From NCBI GenBank assembly GCA_937879855.1, contig CALFMO010000039.1:7901-71900 (forward strand): DNA of 64,000 nt. Direction: 5' to 3'. The translations under genes and the position numbers were made by a program. Positions 32,745-42,084 of the stretch are shown piece after piece; within the stretch, counting starts at the first letter, position 1, and each line of letters opens with the position of its first letter. The notes below the pieces were generated by a model. That model was given only the letters and a program-made list of their open reading frames with translations. It was not told the DNA's origin and did not search any database. Source of the DNA: an uncultured Acidobacteriaceae bacterium (GTDB lineage Bacteria; Acidobacteriota; Terriglobia; Terriglobales; Acidobacteriaceae).

Positions 32745-32779
32745 AAACCGGGCGGATCCGATGTACCGGCGCCCGGTTT
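32745..32779 (-). terminator. Rho-independent terminator
   Basis: Perfect 10-bp stem with a 15-nt loop, then TGTTTATAC on the minus strand. It lies upstream of the DedA-rhodanese gene and far downstream of any minus-strand gene end except the candidate RNA region. Confidence 0.7.
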
Positions 32780-33110
32780 CGTTGCACGAGGAGCGAGTCT
32801 CTCAGGAGGACATTCCTCGTTCAGGGTGAGCAAGACAGCGGCTTACACTCGAAGTCTTTCCGGCCCTGTCCGGGCCGGCGCGTCGAAAAACCTAGGCGCC
32901 TTTCGTCTAAAGCTTCGACTGAAGCCGCCCTCTCTCGTTGCTGGTTCATCCGCAGCGGACAGAGCCCTCAGCGACCTGCCTTTCTCAGGTGCTGGGGGGA
33001 GAGGATGGAGGTCGCGTTGTGCGCACCTCATCGCATGCCAGTGCGTCTCGTTAGTCTTCCGCTCCGGCGGACATTCCCACCAACTGGCCGCATTTTGAAA
33101 TTGTTTTGGG
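32745..33110 (-). ncRNA. Candidate structured non-coding RNA region ending in a terminator
   Basis: The 538 bp between the DedA-rhodanese and polyprenyl synthase genes have no convincing gene; short overlapping frames on both strands show no protein family pattern. On the minus strand the region ends with a 10-bp perfect hairpin (32745-32754 with 32770-32779) and a T-rich tail, a terminator not explained by a coding gene. Upstream are further stems: 32786-32792 with 32814-32820, a 7-bp stem at 32860-32878 with loop TGTCC, and a long bulged stem at 32965-32997. The 5' limit is a guess. I could not match it to RNase P, tmRNA, SRP or 6S RNA signatures. Confidence 0.4.
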
Positions 33111-33195
33111 AAAAAATCTGTAACATCGGTCACCGATCTTGGTGACGGCCATCAATCGGTTTCAAGGCCCGATTCTGTGCGTGCGCGCACAGGGC

Positions 33196-34185
33196 TTACT
33201 TCTCTCTTGCGACTACAAACTCCGGCGCCCAAAGCAAGGCGCGTTTGATTTCAGAATCCGGGAACGTGCAAATCGATTTCTGCGCCGATTCTGCATAGTG
33301 CGCCGCCCGAGCACTTGCGGCGTCGAGCGATCCATAGCGCTGCAAAATTTCCAGAATCTCAGCATGACTTACGCCATTAAAGGCCCCGTGCTGCAGCACC
33401 GTCTCGATTTTCAAACGCTCTTGCGGAGTGCAGCGCTCAACTGCATGGATCACCGCCATCGTCGCCTTACCCTCACGCAGATCGCTCGCGACTGGCTTGC
33501 CCAGCACGTCTTCGGACGCGGTTAAATCAAGGACGTCGTCGACAATCTGAAATGCCATGCCCAAGTCGTGTCCGTAACGGCCGAGTGCCGCCTCTTGCTC
33601 GGCACTGGCGTTGCCAAGAATTCCCCCCAATCGCATGCATACAGAAAACAGACACGCGGTCTTGCGGAAGATAAGATCGAAGTGCTCATCGAGAGTGATG
33701 AGGTGCCCCAACTTTTCCATCTGCAGCAGTTCGCCCTCGACCATCTGTTGGGTAAGTTCGATGAGGGTGTCGAGAATGCGGAAGTTCCGCTCCTGCACCG
33801 CGATCTTGAAGGCCTGCATGTAGAGCCAGTCGCCGGCCAAAACGCACTTCGAATTTCCCCACTGCGTATTGGCGGCGGGTCGTCCACGGCGGGTCTTGGC
33901 TTCATCGATAATGTCGTCATGCACCAGCGTTGCGGTATGGATGATCTCGACAACGGCACCCAACCGGACCGCGCCCTGCCCTTGATAGTCGAGCAATTTC
34001 GCAGCAAGCAGTAACATCGCTGGTCGGATTCTCTTGCCGCCGCCCGCGCGCAAGTATTCGCCAATCTCGGTGATCGCTTGCACGCCCGAAACCGTGTCGC
34101 GGCCGAACTCGCCTTCCAAGGCGGCGAGATCGTCCCGCAACAGATCGAATACTTCTCTTCCGTTAATGGCGGTCGATGCGCTCAA
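33196..34185 (-). CDS. Polyprenyl diphosphate synthase (octaprenyl/heptaprenyl type)
   Basis: 329 residues. Both aspartate-rich motifs of trans-prenyltransferases are present: LVHDDIIDEAKTRRG (first, near residues 90-104) and FQIVDDVLDLTAS (second, near 215-227), plus GGGKRIRPAMLLLAAK at the substrate-binding N-terminal part. The enzyme elongates farnesyl diphosphate to the side chain of menaquinone or ubiquinone; small residues before the first motif favour a long product. It follows yajQ by 35 bp and is the last gene of the larC-metG operon. Confidence 0.92.
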   Translation of the reverse strand: MSASTAINGREVFDLLRDDLAALEGEFGRDTVSGVQAITEIGEYLRAGGGKRIRPAMLLLAAKLLDYQGQGAVRLGAVVEIIHTATLVHDDIIDEAKTRRGRPAANTQWGNSKCVLAGDWLYMQAFKIAVQERNFRILDTLIELTQQMVEGELLQMEKLGHLITLDEHFDLIFRKTACLFSVCMRLGGILGNASAEQEAALGRYGHDLGMAFQIVDDVLDLTASEDVLGKPVASDLREGKATMAVIHAVERCTPQERLKIETVLQHGAFNGVSHAEILEILQRYGSLDAASARAAHYAESAQKSICTFPDSEIKRALLWAPEFVVAREK

Positions 34186-34220
34186 TTCCTCTGTGCTCTC
34201 TGTGGTTGAGCTTTCTCGAT

Positions 34221-34715
34221 CTAGTTCGTGCGGTAATTCGTAAATTGCAAGTCAATCCCAAAGTCGTGCGCTTTCAGCAGGGCAATGGTTTCCTGCAGCG
34301 TATCGCGGTCTTTGCTGCTGATCCGCACAAGGTCACCTTGAATCGAGGCTTGCGCCTTCTTCTTCGAGTCCTTTATCAACTTCACGATCTCACGAGCTTT
34401 CTCGATGGCGATGCCTTGCTGCATGGTGACGCGTCGCTTGGCGGTTCCCCCAGCTGCCGGCTCGACAGGTCCGTAGGTCAGGCCTTTGAGCGAGACTCCG
34501 CGTTTCACCAGTTTCTGCTGCAGAATGTCATTGACGGCCTTCAACTTGTACTCGTCGGCGGAGTGCAGCACGATCGCGTCCTTCTCCAGTTCGATATTCG
34601 ACTTCGAATCCTTTAGGTCGAAACGCGTATGGATCTCCTTGAGCGCCTGCTGGATGGCGTTCGATACCTCGTTCAGATCGATTTTGCTGACCACATCGAA
34701 GCTGTTATCGGGCAT
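34221..34715 (-). CDS. YajQ family nucleotide-binding protein
   Basis: 164 residues, full length. The family start is exact (NSFDVVSKIDLNEVSNAIQQA), followed by RFDLKDSKSNIELEKD and the KRGVSLKGLTYGP block. YajQ has two RRM-like folds; homologues bind cyclic di-GMP or nucleic acids and affect transcription in Xanthomonas. Between TatD and the prenyl synthase, probably one transcript. Confidence 0.93.
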   Translation of the reverse strand: MPDNSFDVVSKIDLNEVSNAIQQALKEIHTRFDLKDSKSNIELEKDAIVLHSADEYKLKAVNDILQQKLVKRGVSLKGLTYGPVEPAAGGTAKRRVTMQQGIAIEKAREIVKLIKDSKKKAQASIQGDLVRISSKDRDTLQETIALLKAHDFGIDLQFTNYRTN

Positions 34716-34776
34716 ACATTTCTAATCTTTCTGAAATAAAGGAATCTAACTTTTGAGAGTATCAGAAGTGGGGCTT

Positions 34777-35601
34777 TCAACGGGCGGGAACTTTGCTTTC
34801 AATTATTTCAGTCAATTTGAAAAAATTGTAGAAGTTGCGGGAAGTTTGGTCGCCGACTTCTTCCACCGAAAGCCCGCGCAATTCGCCGAGCTTGTGCGCG
34901 GTTTCCTTGACGAAGGCCGGTTCGTTGCGCTTGCCCCGGTGCGGAGCGGGCGCCAGATACGGCGAGTCCGTCTCGATAAGCATGCGATCGAGGGGAACTT
35001 GGAGTGCGGCGTCGCGAATCTGTTGCGCCTTCGGGAAGGTTACGTTGCCAGCGAAAGAAATCATGAAGTCCATGTCAAGCGCGCGCCTGGCCTGCTCCCA
35101 GGTTCCGGTGAAGCAGTGGAGAATTCCCCCTAAACCTTTTGGAGCCCACTGTTCTCGAATCAAGCCAAGACAGTCCTCCCAGGCATTGTCGCTGCCGTCC
35201 GATGGTCGGCAGTGAATCACGATGGGCAACTTCGCTGCTGCTGCGAGTTCCATCTGCCGCACGAACACCTGCTTTTGCGTGTCCCGCGGAGAATGGTCGT
35301 AATAATAGTCCAAGCCGATCTCGCCCCAAGCGATTACCTTGGGATGCCGCGCCAGTCGCTCCATCTCAGCGTAGGCATGGTCGGACGCCAATCGAGCTTC
35401 GTGCGGATGAATACCGATGCTTGCATAGATGAACGGATGCTGCTCCGCGATCTGAATCCCGGCATCGAGCGTAGGAGGGCCGTCTCCGTTGCCAATGGCG
35501 ACCATCGTCTGCACTCCTGCATCACGAGCGCGAGCTATGACCTGCTCACGATCGGAGTCGAACTGCTTGCCGTCGAGATGTGCGTGAGAATCTACGAACA
35601 C
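34777..35601 (-). CDS. tatD: TatD family metal-dependent hydrolase
   Basis: 274 residues. Metal ligands are visible in order: MFVDSHAHLDG (HxH), the Glu of AWGEIGLDYYYDHS, His in PIVIHCRPSDGSD, His in GILHCFTGTWEQ and Asp in LIETDSPYLAPAPHRGKRNEP. TatD enzymes are 3'-5' deoxyribonucleases with additional D-aminoacyl or RNA-related roles. Placement after metG is a frequent bacterial arrangement. Confidence 0.93.
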   Translation of the reverse strand: MFVDSHAHLDGKQFDSDREQVIARARDAGVQTMVAIGNGDGPPTLDAGIQIAEQHPFIYASIGIHPHEARLASDHAYAEMERLARHPKVIAWGEIGLDYYYDHSPRDTQKQVFVRQMELAAAAKLPIVIHCRPSDGSDNAWEDCLGLIREQWAPKGLGGILHCFTGTWEQARRALDMDFMISFAGNVTFPKAQQIRDAALQVPLDRMLIETDSPYLAPAPHRGKRNEPAFVKETAHKLGELRGLSVEEVGDQTSRNFYNFFKLTEIIESKVPAR

Positions 35602-35702
35602 GGTTCTAGGTCGCTAGCCACTATGTATCAGAAACCAGCTTATGTTGGGACGGCCGCCACCGGCTGTCTGGCCGAGCTAGGCTCGGCCTGGTTTCGCTCT
35701 GG

Positions 35703-37709
35703 CTATTTTAATCGTGCCCCTACCGGCACATCTTCCAGAAAGCTCGCCAGTACTGGCTTCCCGCCTTCCAGCGAGGCCGCAACAATCATCCCGTTCGATT
35801 CCATGCCGCGTAGTTTTCGCGGAGCGAGGTTGGCGACGATCACAACTTTGCGGCCAACCAGAGTCTCGGGCGCGTAGGCTTCGGCGATCCCCGCCAGAAC
35901 CTGCCGCACCTCGGTGCCAATATCGATTTCCAGTCGCAGCAGTTTGTCGGCTTTGGGCACTCGCTCGGCAACTTTCACCACTCCCACGCGCAATTCGATC
36001 TTGGCGAAGTCGTCGATGGTAATCTTCCCACCATCGGTCGCCACTGGCGCTGGTGCTGGGGTGAGCGGAGCCTTCGCCGCCGGCTGCGCTGGTGGTTCCT
36101 TTGCTTCGTCGGCCGCTGGACCCCTTTGCTGATCTTCCATCTGCTGCATCCTTTCGATTGCGCTCTTGTCGGCGCGCGGGAAAACTGGGCGCACTTCACC
36201 GAGCTTCGTGCCCAGCCGTAACTGTCCCCAAGCCAGATCGGCCAACGCGAGTTTCTTAATGTCGCCGAGGCCCATCTGTTCCCAGATTTTGGCCGTCGCG
36301 TCGGGCATCACCGGATATGCCAAAGCGGTCGCAATGCGCAGCGCTTCGGCTGACGTGTAAAGCACCGTGGCCAGCCGCGCCCGGCTCTCATCGTCCTGTT
36401 TTTCGCCCAAGGACCACGGCTCGTTCTCGACAATGTATTTATCCACCGCTGCTATTAACGCCCACGCCGATTCCAATGCCCTTGAAAATTGGAACTGATC
36501 GAAGAACGTGCCAAATTCGCGAATGGTTCTGCGAGCCGTCTCTGCAATCGCGTCGTCGGCAACAGTTCTCGCAACCGAATGCGATGGATAGGGCACTTCT
36601 CCCTTGAAGTACCGGTTAATCATGGTCAACGTGCGGCTGGCCAGATTTCCCAGGCCATTGGCGAGGTCGGAGTTGTAGCGCTGCACCAGCGCGTCGAATG
36701 AAAACGATCCGTCCTGTCCGAATACCACCTCACGTAACAGGAAATAACGGAGCGCATCCGCGCCCAAAACGTCGAGAATCGTCTCCGTACGCACGATGTT
36801 GCCGCGCGATTTCGACATCTTGCTCTCTTCAAAGAGCAGCCAGCCATGCGCTACGATCGCCTTGGGTACAGGCAATCCCGCCGCCATCAGGAATGCCGGC
36901 CAGTACACGCAATGGAAGCGAACGATCTCTTTGCCGATCATCTGCACGTCGGCTGGCCAGTATTTCTTAAACGCCTCCTGCGCCCCGGCATGAGTTGAGC
37001 CGTAGCCGATTGCGGTGATGTAGTTAGCCAGTGCGTCCAGCCACACATAGATCACGTGCTGGGGATCGTCGGGCACAGGAATACCCCACGAAAATGTCGA
37101 CCGGCTAATCGACAGGTCACGCAGCCCCGAACGCACAAAAGAAATCACTTCGTTGCGGCGGGTCTCGGGCCGAATAAATTCGGGGTTTGAGTACAACTCC
37201 AGCAGCTTGTCCTGAAACGCCGACAGCTTGAAGAAATAATTCTCCTCGTGAACGGTCTCGGTGATGCGCCCACACGTCGGACAAGGATCGCCAGGCTGCG
37301 CGCCGTCCACATATAGTTCGTCAGACACACAGTACTGCCCGGTGTACGTGCCCTTGTAGATGTAGCCGTTATCGCGGATGCGCCGGAACAATTCCTGGAC
37401 GCGTTTCTTGTGACGCTCCTCCGTGGTGCGGATGAAGTCGTCGTTCGAAATTCCCATTCGCTGCCAGAGCTTGCGGAATTCGGCGGAGATTTCGTCGGCG
37501 TACTGCTGCGGTGTTTTGCCCGCCTCCTGTGCCGCACGCTCAATCTTCTGCCCGTGCTCGTCGGTGCCAGTCAGGAAAAAAGTATCAGCACCCAGCAGGC
37601 GTTGCCGCCGCGCAATCGTGTCGCAGGCGATGGTGGTGTAGGCGTGACCGATGTGGGGTCGCGCGTTCACGTAGTAAATCGGGGTCGTGATGTAAAACTT
37701 TCTGGTCAT
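35703..37709 (-). CDS. metG: Methionyl-tRNA synthetase
   Basis: 668 residues. HIGH motif in YYVNARPHIGHAYTT, KMSKS in LFEESKMSKSRGNI and a single CPTCG half of the zinc knuckle (DPCPTCGRITETV), so the zinc-binding domain is of the reduced type. A C-terminal tRNA-binding EMAP-II/Trbp domain (about residues 560-668, starting IDDFAKIELRVGVVKVAE) follows a Pro/Ala-rich linker and usually mediates dimerisation. The ATG overlaps the stop of the upstream methyltransferase by four bases. Confidence 0.96.
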   Translation of the reverse strand: MTRKFYITTPIYYVNARPHIGHAYTTIACDTIARRQRLLGADTFFLTGTDEHGQKIERAAQEAGKTPQQYADEISAEFRKLWQRMGISNDDFIRTTEERHKKRVQELFRRIRDNGYIYKGTYTGQYCVSDELYVDGAQPGDPCPTCGRITETVHEENYFFKLSAFQDKLLELYSNPEFIRPETRRNEVISFVRSGLRDLSISRSTFSWGIPVPDDPQHVIYVWLDALANYITAIGYGSTHAGAQEAFKKYWPADVQMIGKEIVRFHCVYWPAFLMAAGLPVPKAIVAHGWLLFEESKMSKSRGNIVRTETILDVLGADALRYFLLREVVFGQDGSFSFDALVQRYNSDLANGLGNLASRTLTMINRYFKGEVPYPSHSVARTVADDAIAETARRTIREFGTFFDQFQFSRALESAWALIAAVDKYIVENEPWSLGEKQDDESRARLATVLYTSAEALRIATALAYPVMPDATAKIWEQMGLGDIKKLALADLAWGQLRLGTKLGEVRPVFPRADKSAIERMQQMEDQQRGPAADEAKEPPAQPAAKAPLTPAPAPVATDGGKITIDDFAKIELRVGVVKVAERVPKADKLLRLEIDIGTEVRQVLAGIAEAYAPETLVGRKVVIVANLAPRKLRGMESNGMIVAASLEGGKPVLASFLEDVPVGARLK

Positions 37710-38371
37710 GCGGATGTGATGTTGGTTTTCGGTTTTTGCGCAAAAATGTAAGCTCGACGACTCTGATACTCAACTTCGGGCGCATAAGGCTCGCGCTCGA
37801 TGATCTCTTCGATGTCGAAACCAGCTTCTCGCAGATAACCAGTTACGCTTTCCACGCGGAAGAAATGGAATTCGAGCGCGGCCCCGGAGTCCCACAGATC
37901 TTCGACCTGCGACGTGTCTTTGCCAATATGGAAGCTGAGCAGGAGGCGGCCTCCGGGCACGAGCACACGCAGCATCTCTCGCAGCGCCTGAACCAGATCG
38001 CGCGGCGGCAGGTGTACGATCGCATAAAAGGCTGCGATGCCAGACCACGTGTTGTCGTTCACAGGGAGGGATCGCATGTCTCCCTGATGAAATTCGATGC
38101 CGGGATTCAATTGCCGGGCTCGCACGAGCATTCCCGGCGACAAATCCATCCCACACACTTGAATTCCGCAGTTGTGGAGATAGCGAGCAATCTGTCCCGG
38201 GCCGCAGCCGAGGTCGCAGGCAACGCCCGCGTCGCGCACGCTCTCGGCGAAGCGCTCGAGTAGTCGACAATCCAGTGGCTTGTTCTTCAACTCGTCGTAG
38301 ATCCGCCGGGCATACTCGTCCGCAACCAAGTCATAGCCGGACTCAACGTCGCTGATTTTCTCGCGGATCAT
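37706..38371 (-). CDS. Class I SAM-dependent methyltransferase
   Basis: 221 residues, UbiE/Methyltransf_11 type. Motif I is VACDLGCGPGQIARYL (near residue 50), followed by VCGMDLSPGMLVRAR and FHQGDMRSLPV. The post-I block AAFYAIVHLPPRDLVQALREMLRVLVPGGRLLLS (in pieces) is the usual one for small-molecule or protein methylases. Substrate not predictable. Translationally coupled to metG by ATGA, and 17 bp after larC. Confidence 0.85.
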   Translation of the reverse strand: MIREKISDVESGYDLVADEYARRIYDELKNKPLDCRLLERFAESVRDAGVACDLGCGPGQIARYLHNCGIQVCGMDLSPGMLVRARQLNPGIEFHQGDMRSLPVNDNTWSGIAAFYAIVHLPPRDLVQALREMLRVLVPGGRLLLSFHIGKDTSQVEDLWDSGAALEFHFFRVESVTGYLREAGFDIEEIIEREPYAPEVEYQSRRAYIFAQKPKTNITSA

Positions 38372-38388
38372 CTGGTTATCTGTTGATA

Positions 38389-39735
38389 CTACTTTGGGCC
38401 GCCGCCGATGTAGGCTCGAGTTGCTTCCTGTATCACCGTTTTGAGCGGCACGTGATGCTCTGTGGCGATGCGCCGGCAGTCTTCATACTCCGGAGCATAG
38501 TTGGTAATCGTTCCATTCATGCTCGCAATTTTGATTCGGACCTCGCCCCATTGGGTTCTGACATTTTCCCAGCGACGCGCCAGAGTCTGCCGCACCTCAT
38601 CTCGCCGTCGTACGCCCAGAGTGGTGGTCTCGGTGAAGATCAATTGCGTCAACTTGCTTGCGTCTTCAGGCTTGCAGAGGACGCTGAGCAGCATGCCAGG
38701 ACGATTCTTCTTCATCTGCACCGGCATGCCGAACGCGTCCAATGCGCCTTCTTCAAGGAGGCGATCCATGACATATCCGAATACCTGCGGATTCAGATCA
38801 TCGAGATTGGCTTCCAGGACGGTGATCGTTTCAGACGCGGTTTTTGCAGCGGTTTTTGCAGCAAAAGTCGATGGAACTTCCCCGAGCGTCAATCGCACAA
38901 CGTTCGGATGCCCGGGGAACTCGCGCGATCCCGCCCCGTAGCCAGATCTTTCAATCTTTATTTCGGGGAACGCGGCAAAACGCTTCGCCAAAGTCTTCAC
39001 AATTGCGGCCCCGGTGGGGGTCACAAGTTCCGCCTGCACGCCTGTCGAATACACAGGCGCATCTTTCAGCAATTCGACCGTTGCCGGAGCGGGCACGGGA
39101 AACGCACCGTGCGCGCACTGGACAGTTCCACCGCCGACGTTTAACGGGGAGCACAGAATCTCATCTACTCCTAGAGCCTCCGCTCCTACCGACGCGCAGA
39201 CGATGTCGACCATCGCATCCACCGCGCCCACTTCGTGGAAGTGTACTTTTTCGATGGAGGTGTCGTGAATCTTTGCCTCGGCGGCACCCAGAGCTTCGAA
39301 GATCGCGATGGCAGTCTTCTTTGACGTGTCGCTGATCGCGGCCTTTCTGATGATTTCTCGAATTTCACTCAGCCCGCGAGCATGCTTGTGTGTGTGTGGC
39401 GCGGGCGCCTCCGCCCGCGAATGCTCGTGTAAGTGGTGGTGATCATGATCGTGCCCGTGTTCGTGTTTAGACTTCGCGGGCGAGGGCGCCCGCGCCACAT
39501 CTTGCCTGGCCCAGTACTGCTCGTGCGGCAAATCTTTCTCGCCTTCCACCCAAACGTCCACCTTGGTCGCTGAAATTCCGCTGCGCACTACGCGCGAAAT
39601 CTCCAGCCGCGCGTCCACGCCCAGGGCCGAGACGGTTTCTTCCAGCAAACGGGGCGGAACTCCGGCGTCGATGAGCGCTCCTAGAAACATGTCGCCGCTC
39701 ATGCCGGAAAAACACTCTAGATAGGCAATGCGCAT
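38389..39735 (-). CDS. larC: Nickel pincer cofactor biosynthesis protein LarC
   Basis: 448 residues from the ATG at 39733-39735, which gives the family N-terminus MRIAYLECFSGMSGDMFLGA. LarC inserts nickel into the pyridinium-dithiocarboxylate precursor to make the pincer cofactor of lactate racemase and relatives. A histidine-rich loop (HEHGHDHDHHHLHEHS, about residues 91-106) fits nickel storage. Conserved blocks IHDTSIEKVHFHEVGAVDAM (in pieces) and ETITVLEANLDDLNPQ are present. LarB and LarE are not in the window. The loop is bounded on both sides by copies of a REP-like repeat that are read as protein. First gene of the operon leading to metG. Confidence 0.9.
   Translation of the reverse strand: MRIAYLECFSGMSGDMFLGALIDAGVPPRLLEETVSALGVDARLEISRVVRSGISATKVDVWVEGEKDLPHEQYWARQDVARAPSPAKSKHEHGHDHDHHHLHEHSRAEAPAPHTHKHARGLSEIREIIRKAAISDTSKKTAIAIFEALGAAEAKIHDTSIEKVHFHEVGAVDAMVDIVCASVGAEALGVDEILCSPLNVGGGTVQCAHGAFPVPAPATVELLKDAPVYSTGVQAELVTPTGAAIVKTLAKRFAAFPEIKIERSGYGAGSREFPGHPNVVRLTLGEVPSTFAAKTAAKTASETITVLEANLDDLNPQVFGYVMDRLLEEGALDAFGMPVQMKKNRPGMLLSVLCKPEDASKLTQLIFTETTTLGVRRRDEVRQTLARRWENVRTQWGEVRIKIASMNGTITNYAPEYEDCRRIATEHHVPLKTVIQEATRAYIGGGPK
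39396..39419. repeat. REP-like palindrome, family B, inside larC
   Basis: Same unit as at 19191 with one or two changes. On the larC strand it is translated as part of SRAEAPAPHTH. Confidence 0.78.
39475..39498. repeat. REP-like palindrome, family B, inverted copy inside larC
   Basis: Inverted relative to the copy 56 bp away and nearly identical to it. On the larC strand it is translated as ARAPSPAKS. The pair brackets the histidine-rich loop. Confidence 0.78.
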
Positions 39736-39743
39736 ATGAAAAT

Positions 39744-39805
39744 CGTCGTTGGCCCTTAGTCGTTTGTCGTTGGGGCCAACGACCAAAGACTAATCACCAA
39801 CGACG
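39744..39805. repeat. Long imperfect palindrome between larC and argS
   Basis: Perfect 9-bp outer arms (39744-39752 with 39797-39805) and an interior that pairs at roughly four fifths of positions, built from a TCGTTGG-type unit. It lies between the divergent larC and argS genes. It may be a dispersed repeat; it cannot be the terminator of either gene because both start here. Confidence 0.7.
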
Positions 39806-39902
39806 GAACTTTCATCATAGGGAACGGCTCTATCTGCGTCAAACCCGGCTCTGCTGCCTGCTCTGATAAAATCACTGTTCTTCAATCGCTTAGAGGAACT
39901 TC

Positions 39903-41894
39903 TTGTATCTTCATCTGGAACATCGTCTTGCCCAGCGCGTGCTGGAGTGTCTTCAGCGTCGCTATCCTGGCGCCGTTTTGCCCAACGTCGTAATCGAACA
40001 GCCTCCAAAGGTAGAACTCGGCGACTTTGCGATTCCGATTTTTCCGTTTGCCAAGCCCCTGCGATCGGCTCCGCTGAAGATCGCAGAGGCAATTCGCGGG
40101 GAGATTGGCGAGATCGAAGGCATCGCCGAGATGCAGGTCGCTCCTCCTGGCTATCTCAACGTCAGGATTGACCGGGGATGGATGGCGTCTGCGCTGGCAG
40201 CCGATGCGAAGCCACCCGCAGAAATTCCGCACGGCAAAATTCTCGTCGAACATTCAAGCATCAATCCGAATAAAGCCGCGCACATTGGACACCTGCGCAA
40301 TGCGATTCTCGGCGACACTTTTGTTCGGCTTCTGCGCTACGCGGAAAGAACAGTTGACGTTCAGAACTACATCGACAACACGGGCGTGCAGGTGGCAGAT
40401 GTGGTCGTGGGCTTCACTCACATCGAAAAGAAATCTCGCGCGGAGATCGAAACCCTGGCCCGGCAGCCGCGATTCGACTACTACTGCTGGGATCTCTATG
40501 CGCGCGTCTCGCAGTGGTACGAAGCGGACAAGCAAAACCGGCAGGTACGCCTGCAGACCTTGCATGCCATCGAAGATGCTTCGACGGAAACCGCTGCAAT
40601 CGCCGACCTGATCTCGGTGGCAGTGTTGCGCCGGCATCTGGAGACCATGGACCGGCTCGACATCGAATACGACTTTCTGCCCCGGGAAAGCGAGATTCTT
40701 CACCTGCACTTTTGGGATGCGGCGTTCGTCAAGCTGAAAGAAAGTGGTGTGCTGACTTTCGAAACCGATGGCAAGAATAAAGGCTGCTGGGTGATGCGGC
40801 GGGCAGGGACCGCAAAAATCACAGAGGACACAGATGGCACTGAGGAAGACAGGATCACAGAGGAAGACCAGAAAGTGATCGTTCGCTCCAACGGGACCGT
40901 TGGATATGTCGGCAAGGACATTGCTTATCACATGTGGAAGTTTGGGCTGCTGGGGCGGGACTTTGGCTATCGCAAGTTTTATCACTATCCGAACGGCCAC
41001 GACTGCTGGATCTCAACCGCAAACGGAGAGAAAGATCATCCTCACTTTGGCGACGTCGCTGAAATCTACAACGTTATTGATGCCCGGCAGTCCGAGGCGC
41101 AGAACACAGTCATCGAAGCGCTCCGCGGGCTCGGCCACGCTGAGGCCGCCGATCACTACACGCACTTCTCATACGAGATGGTTGCACTGACTCCGCGCTG
41201 CGCCGCCGAACTCGGTTACAACCTGAGCGACGAAGACAAGACACGTTCCTATATCGAAGTCAGCGGCCGCAAGGGCTTTGGCGTCAAAGCCGACGATCTG
41301 CTGGATCAGCTGATTGTATCGGCGAAGAAGGAAGTCGATTCGCGCCACCCGCAGCTTACGGATTCCGAACGCCAGGAAATCGCCACGCAGATTGCCATCG
41401 GCGCTTTGCGCTTCTTCATGCTGAAATACACGAAGCAGTCGGTGATCGCTTTTGATTTCAAGGAAGCGCTCAGCTTCGAAGGCGAGACTGGTCCGTACGC
41501 GCAATACGCGGTTGTGAGGGCTACCAGCATCTTCCGCAAAGCGGGCGTCGATCCTGACACGTTCTGCAAGGACGCCGCTGGCAGAGTCTCGGCCGCTGAT
41601 CAGTCGAATTATCTGAATGGCGAGAGCGGCAACGAATTCTGGGAACTGTGGCTCGCATCTTCCAAAACGTCCTATGTAATCGACAAATGTATTGCCACCA
41701 CGGAGCCGGCTCACTTGGCGAAGCACGTTTTTCAGCTTGCCCAGCTTTTCAACACCTTCTACCACCGGCATCCCATCCTCAGCGAACCGGACGACAAGCG
41801 GAAACGATTTCTGCTTGCCACCGTTGCAGTGGTGCGCCGCGAACTGATTCGCTGTCTCGCAGTCATGGGCATCGCCGTGCCGCCAGTCATGTAG
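39903..41894 (+). CDS. argS: Arginyl-tRNA synthetase
   Basis: 663 residues with a TTG start at 39903, six bases after AGAGGA. The N-terminal tRNA D-loop-binding domain is followed by the catalytic core with SSINPNKAAHIGHLRNAILG (HIGH) and, at the C-terminal side, the anticodon-binding region GETGPYAQYAVVRATSIFRKAG. The KMSKS motif is degenerate, as in most ArgRS. Residues about 305-325 form an acidic insertion encoded by a repetitive run (40817-40870). Essential translation enzyme. Divergent from larC. Confidence 0.95.
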   Translation: MYLHLEHRLAQRVLECLQRRYPGAVLPNVVIEQPPKVELGDFAIPIFPFAKPLRSAPLKIAEAIRGEIGEIEGIAEMQVAPPGYLNVRIDRGWMASALAADAKPPAEIPHGKILVEHSSINPNKAAHIGHLRNAILGDTFVRLLRYAERTVDVQNYIDNTGVQVADVVVGFTHIEKKSRAEIETLARQPRFDYYCWDLYARVSQWYEADKQNRQVRLQTLHAIEDASTETAAIADLISVAVLRRHLETMDRLDIEYDFLPRESEILHLHFWDAAFVKLKESGVLTFETDGKNKGCWVMRRAGTAKITEDTDGTEEDRITEEDQKVIVRSNGTVGYVGKDIAYHMWKFGLLGRDFGYRKFYHYPNGHDCWISTANGEKDHPHFGDVAEIYNVIDARQSEAQNTVIEALRGLGHAEAADHYTHFSYEMVALTPRCAAELGYNLSDEDKTRSYIEVSGRKGFGVKADDLLDQLIVSAKKEVDSRHPQLTDSERQEIATQIAIGALRFFMLKYTKQSVIAFDFKEALSFEGETGPYAQYAVVRATSIFRKAGVDPDTFCKDAAGRVSAADQSNYLNGESGNEFWELWLASSKTSYVIDKCIATTEPAHLAKHVFQLAQLFNTFYHRHPILSEPDDKRKRFLLATVAVVRRELIRCLAVMGIAVPPVM

Positions 41895-42084
41895 ATTCCT
41901 GCATCGCTCCCGCCGTATGAGCACGATCTTGCGTGGCGCAAACCTCCTGCGTCTTCCTGCGATGTCGCGCATCCAGTTTCCTTAAGCGCAACCGGGCTGC
42001 TACTCACTGCTCTCGGTCAAACCTGCTAACCTTTTTTTCACTCACTGAAAATACGCGTTTTGCTTCCCGTTGCTCAGGAGCACA

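Noticed and set aside
32826..33133. Two overlapping frames of 90 and 96 codons on opposite strands
   Set aside because: No family pattern or convincing ribosome-binding site; the DNA is dominated by inverted repeats, more like RNA structure.
35212..35877. Plus-strand frame of 221 codons
   Set aside because: Antisense to tatD and the end of metG, both certain.
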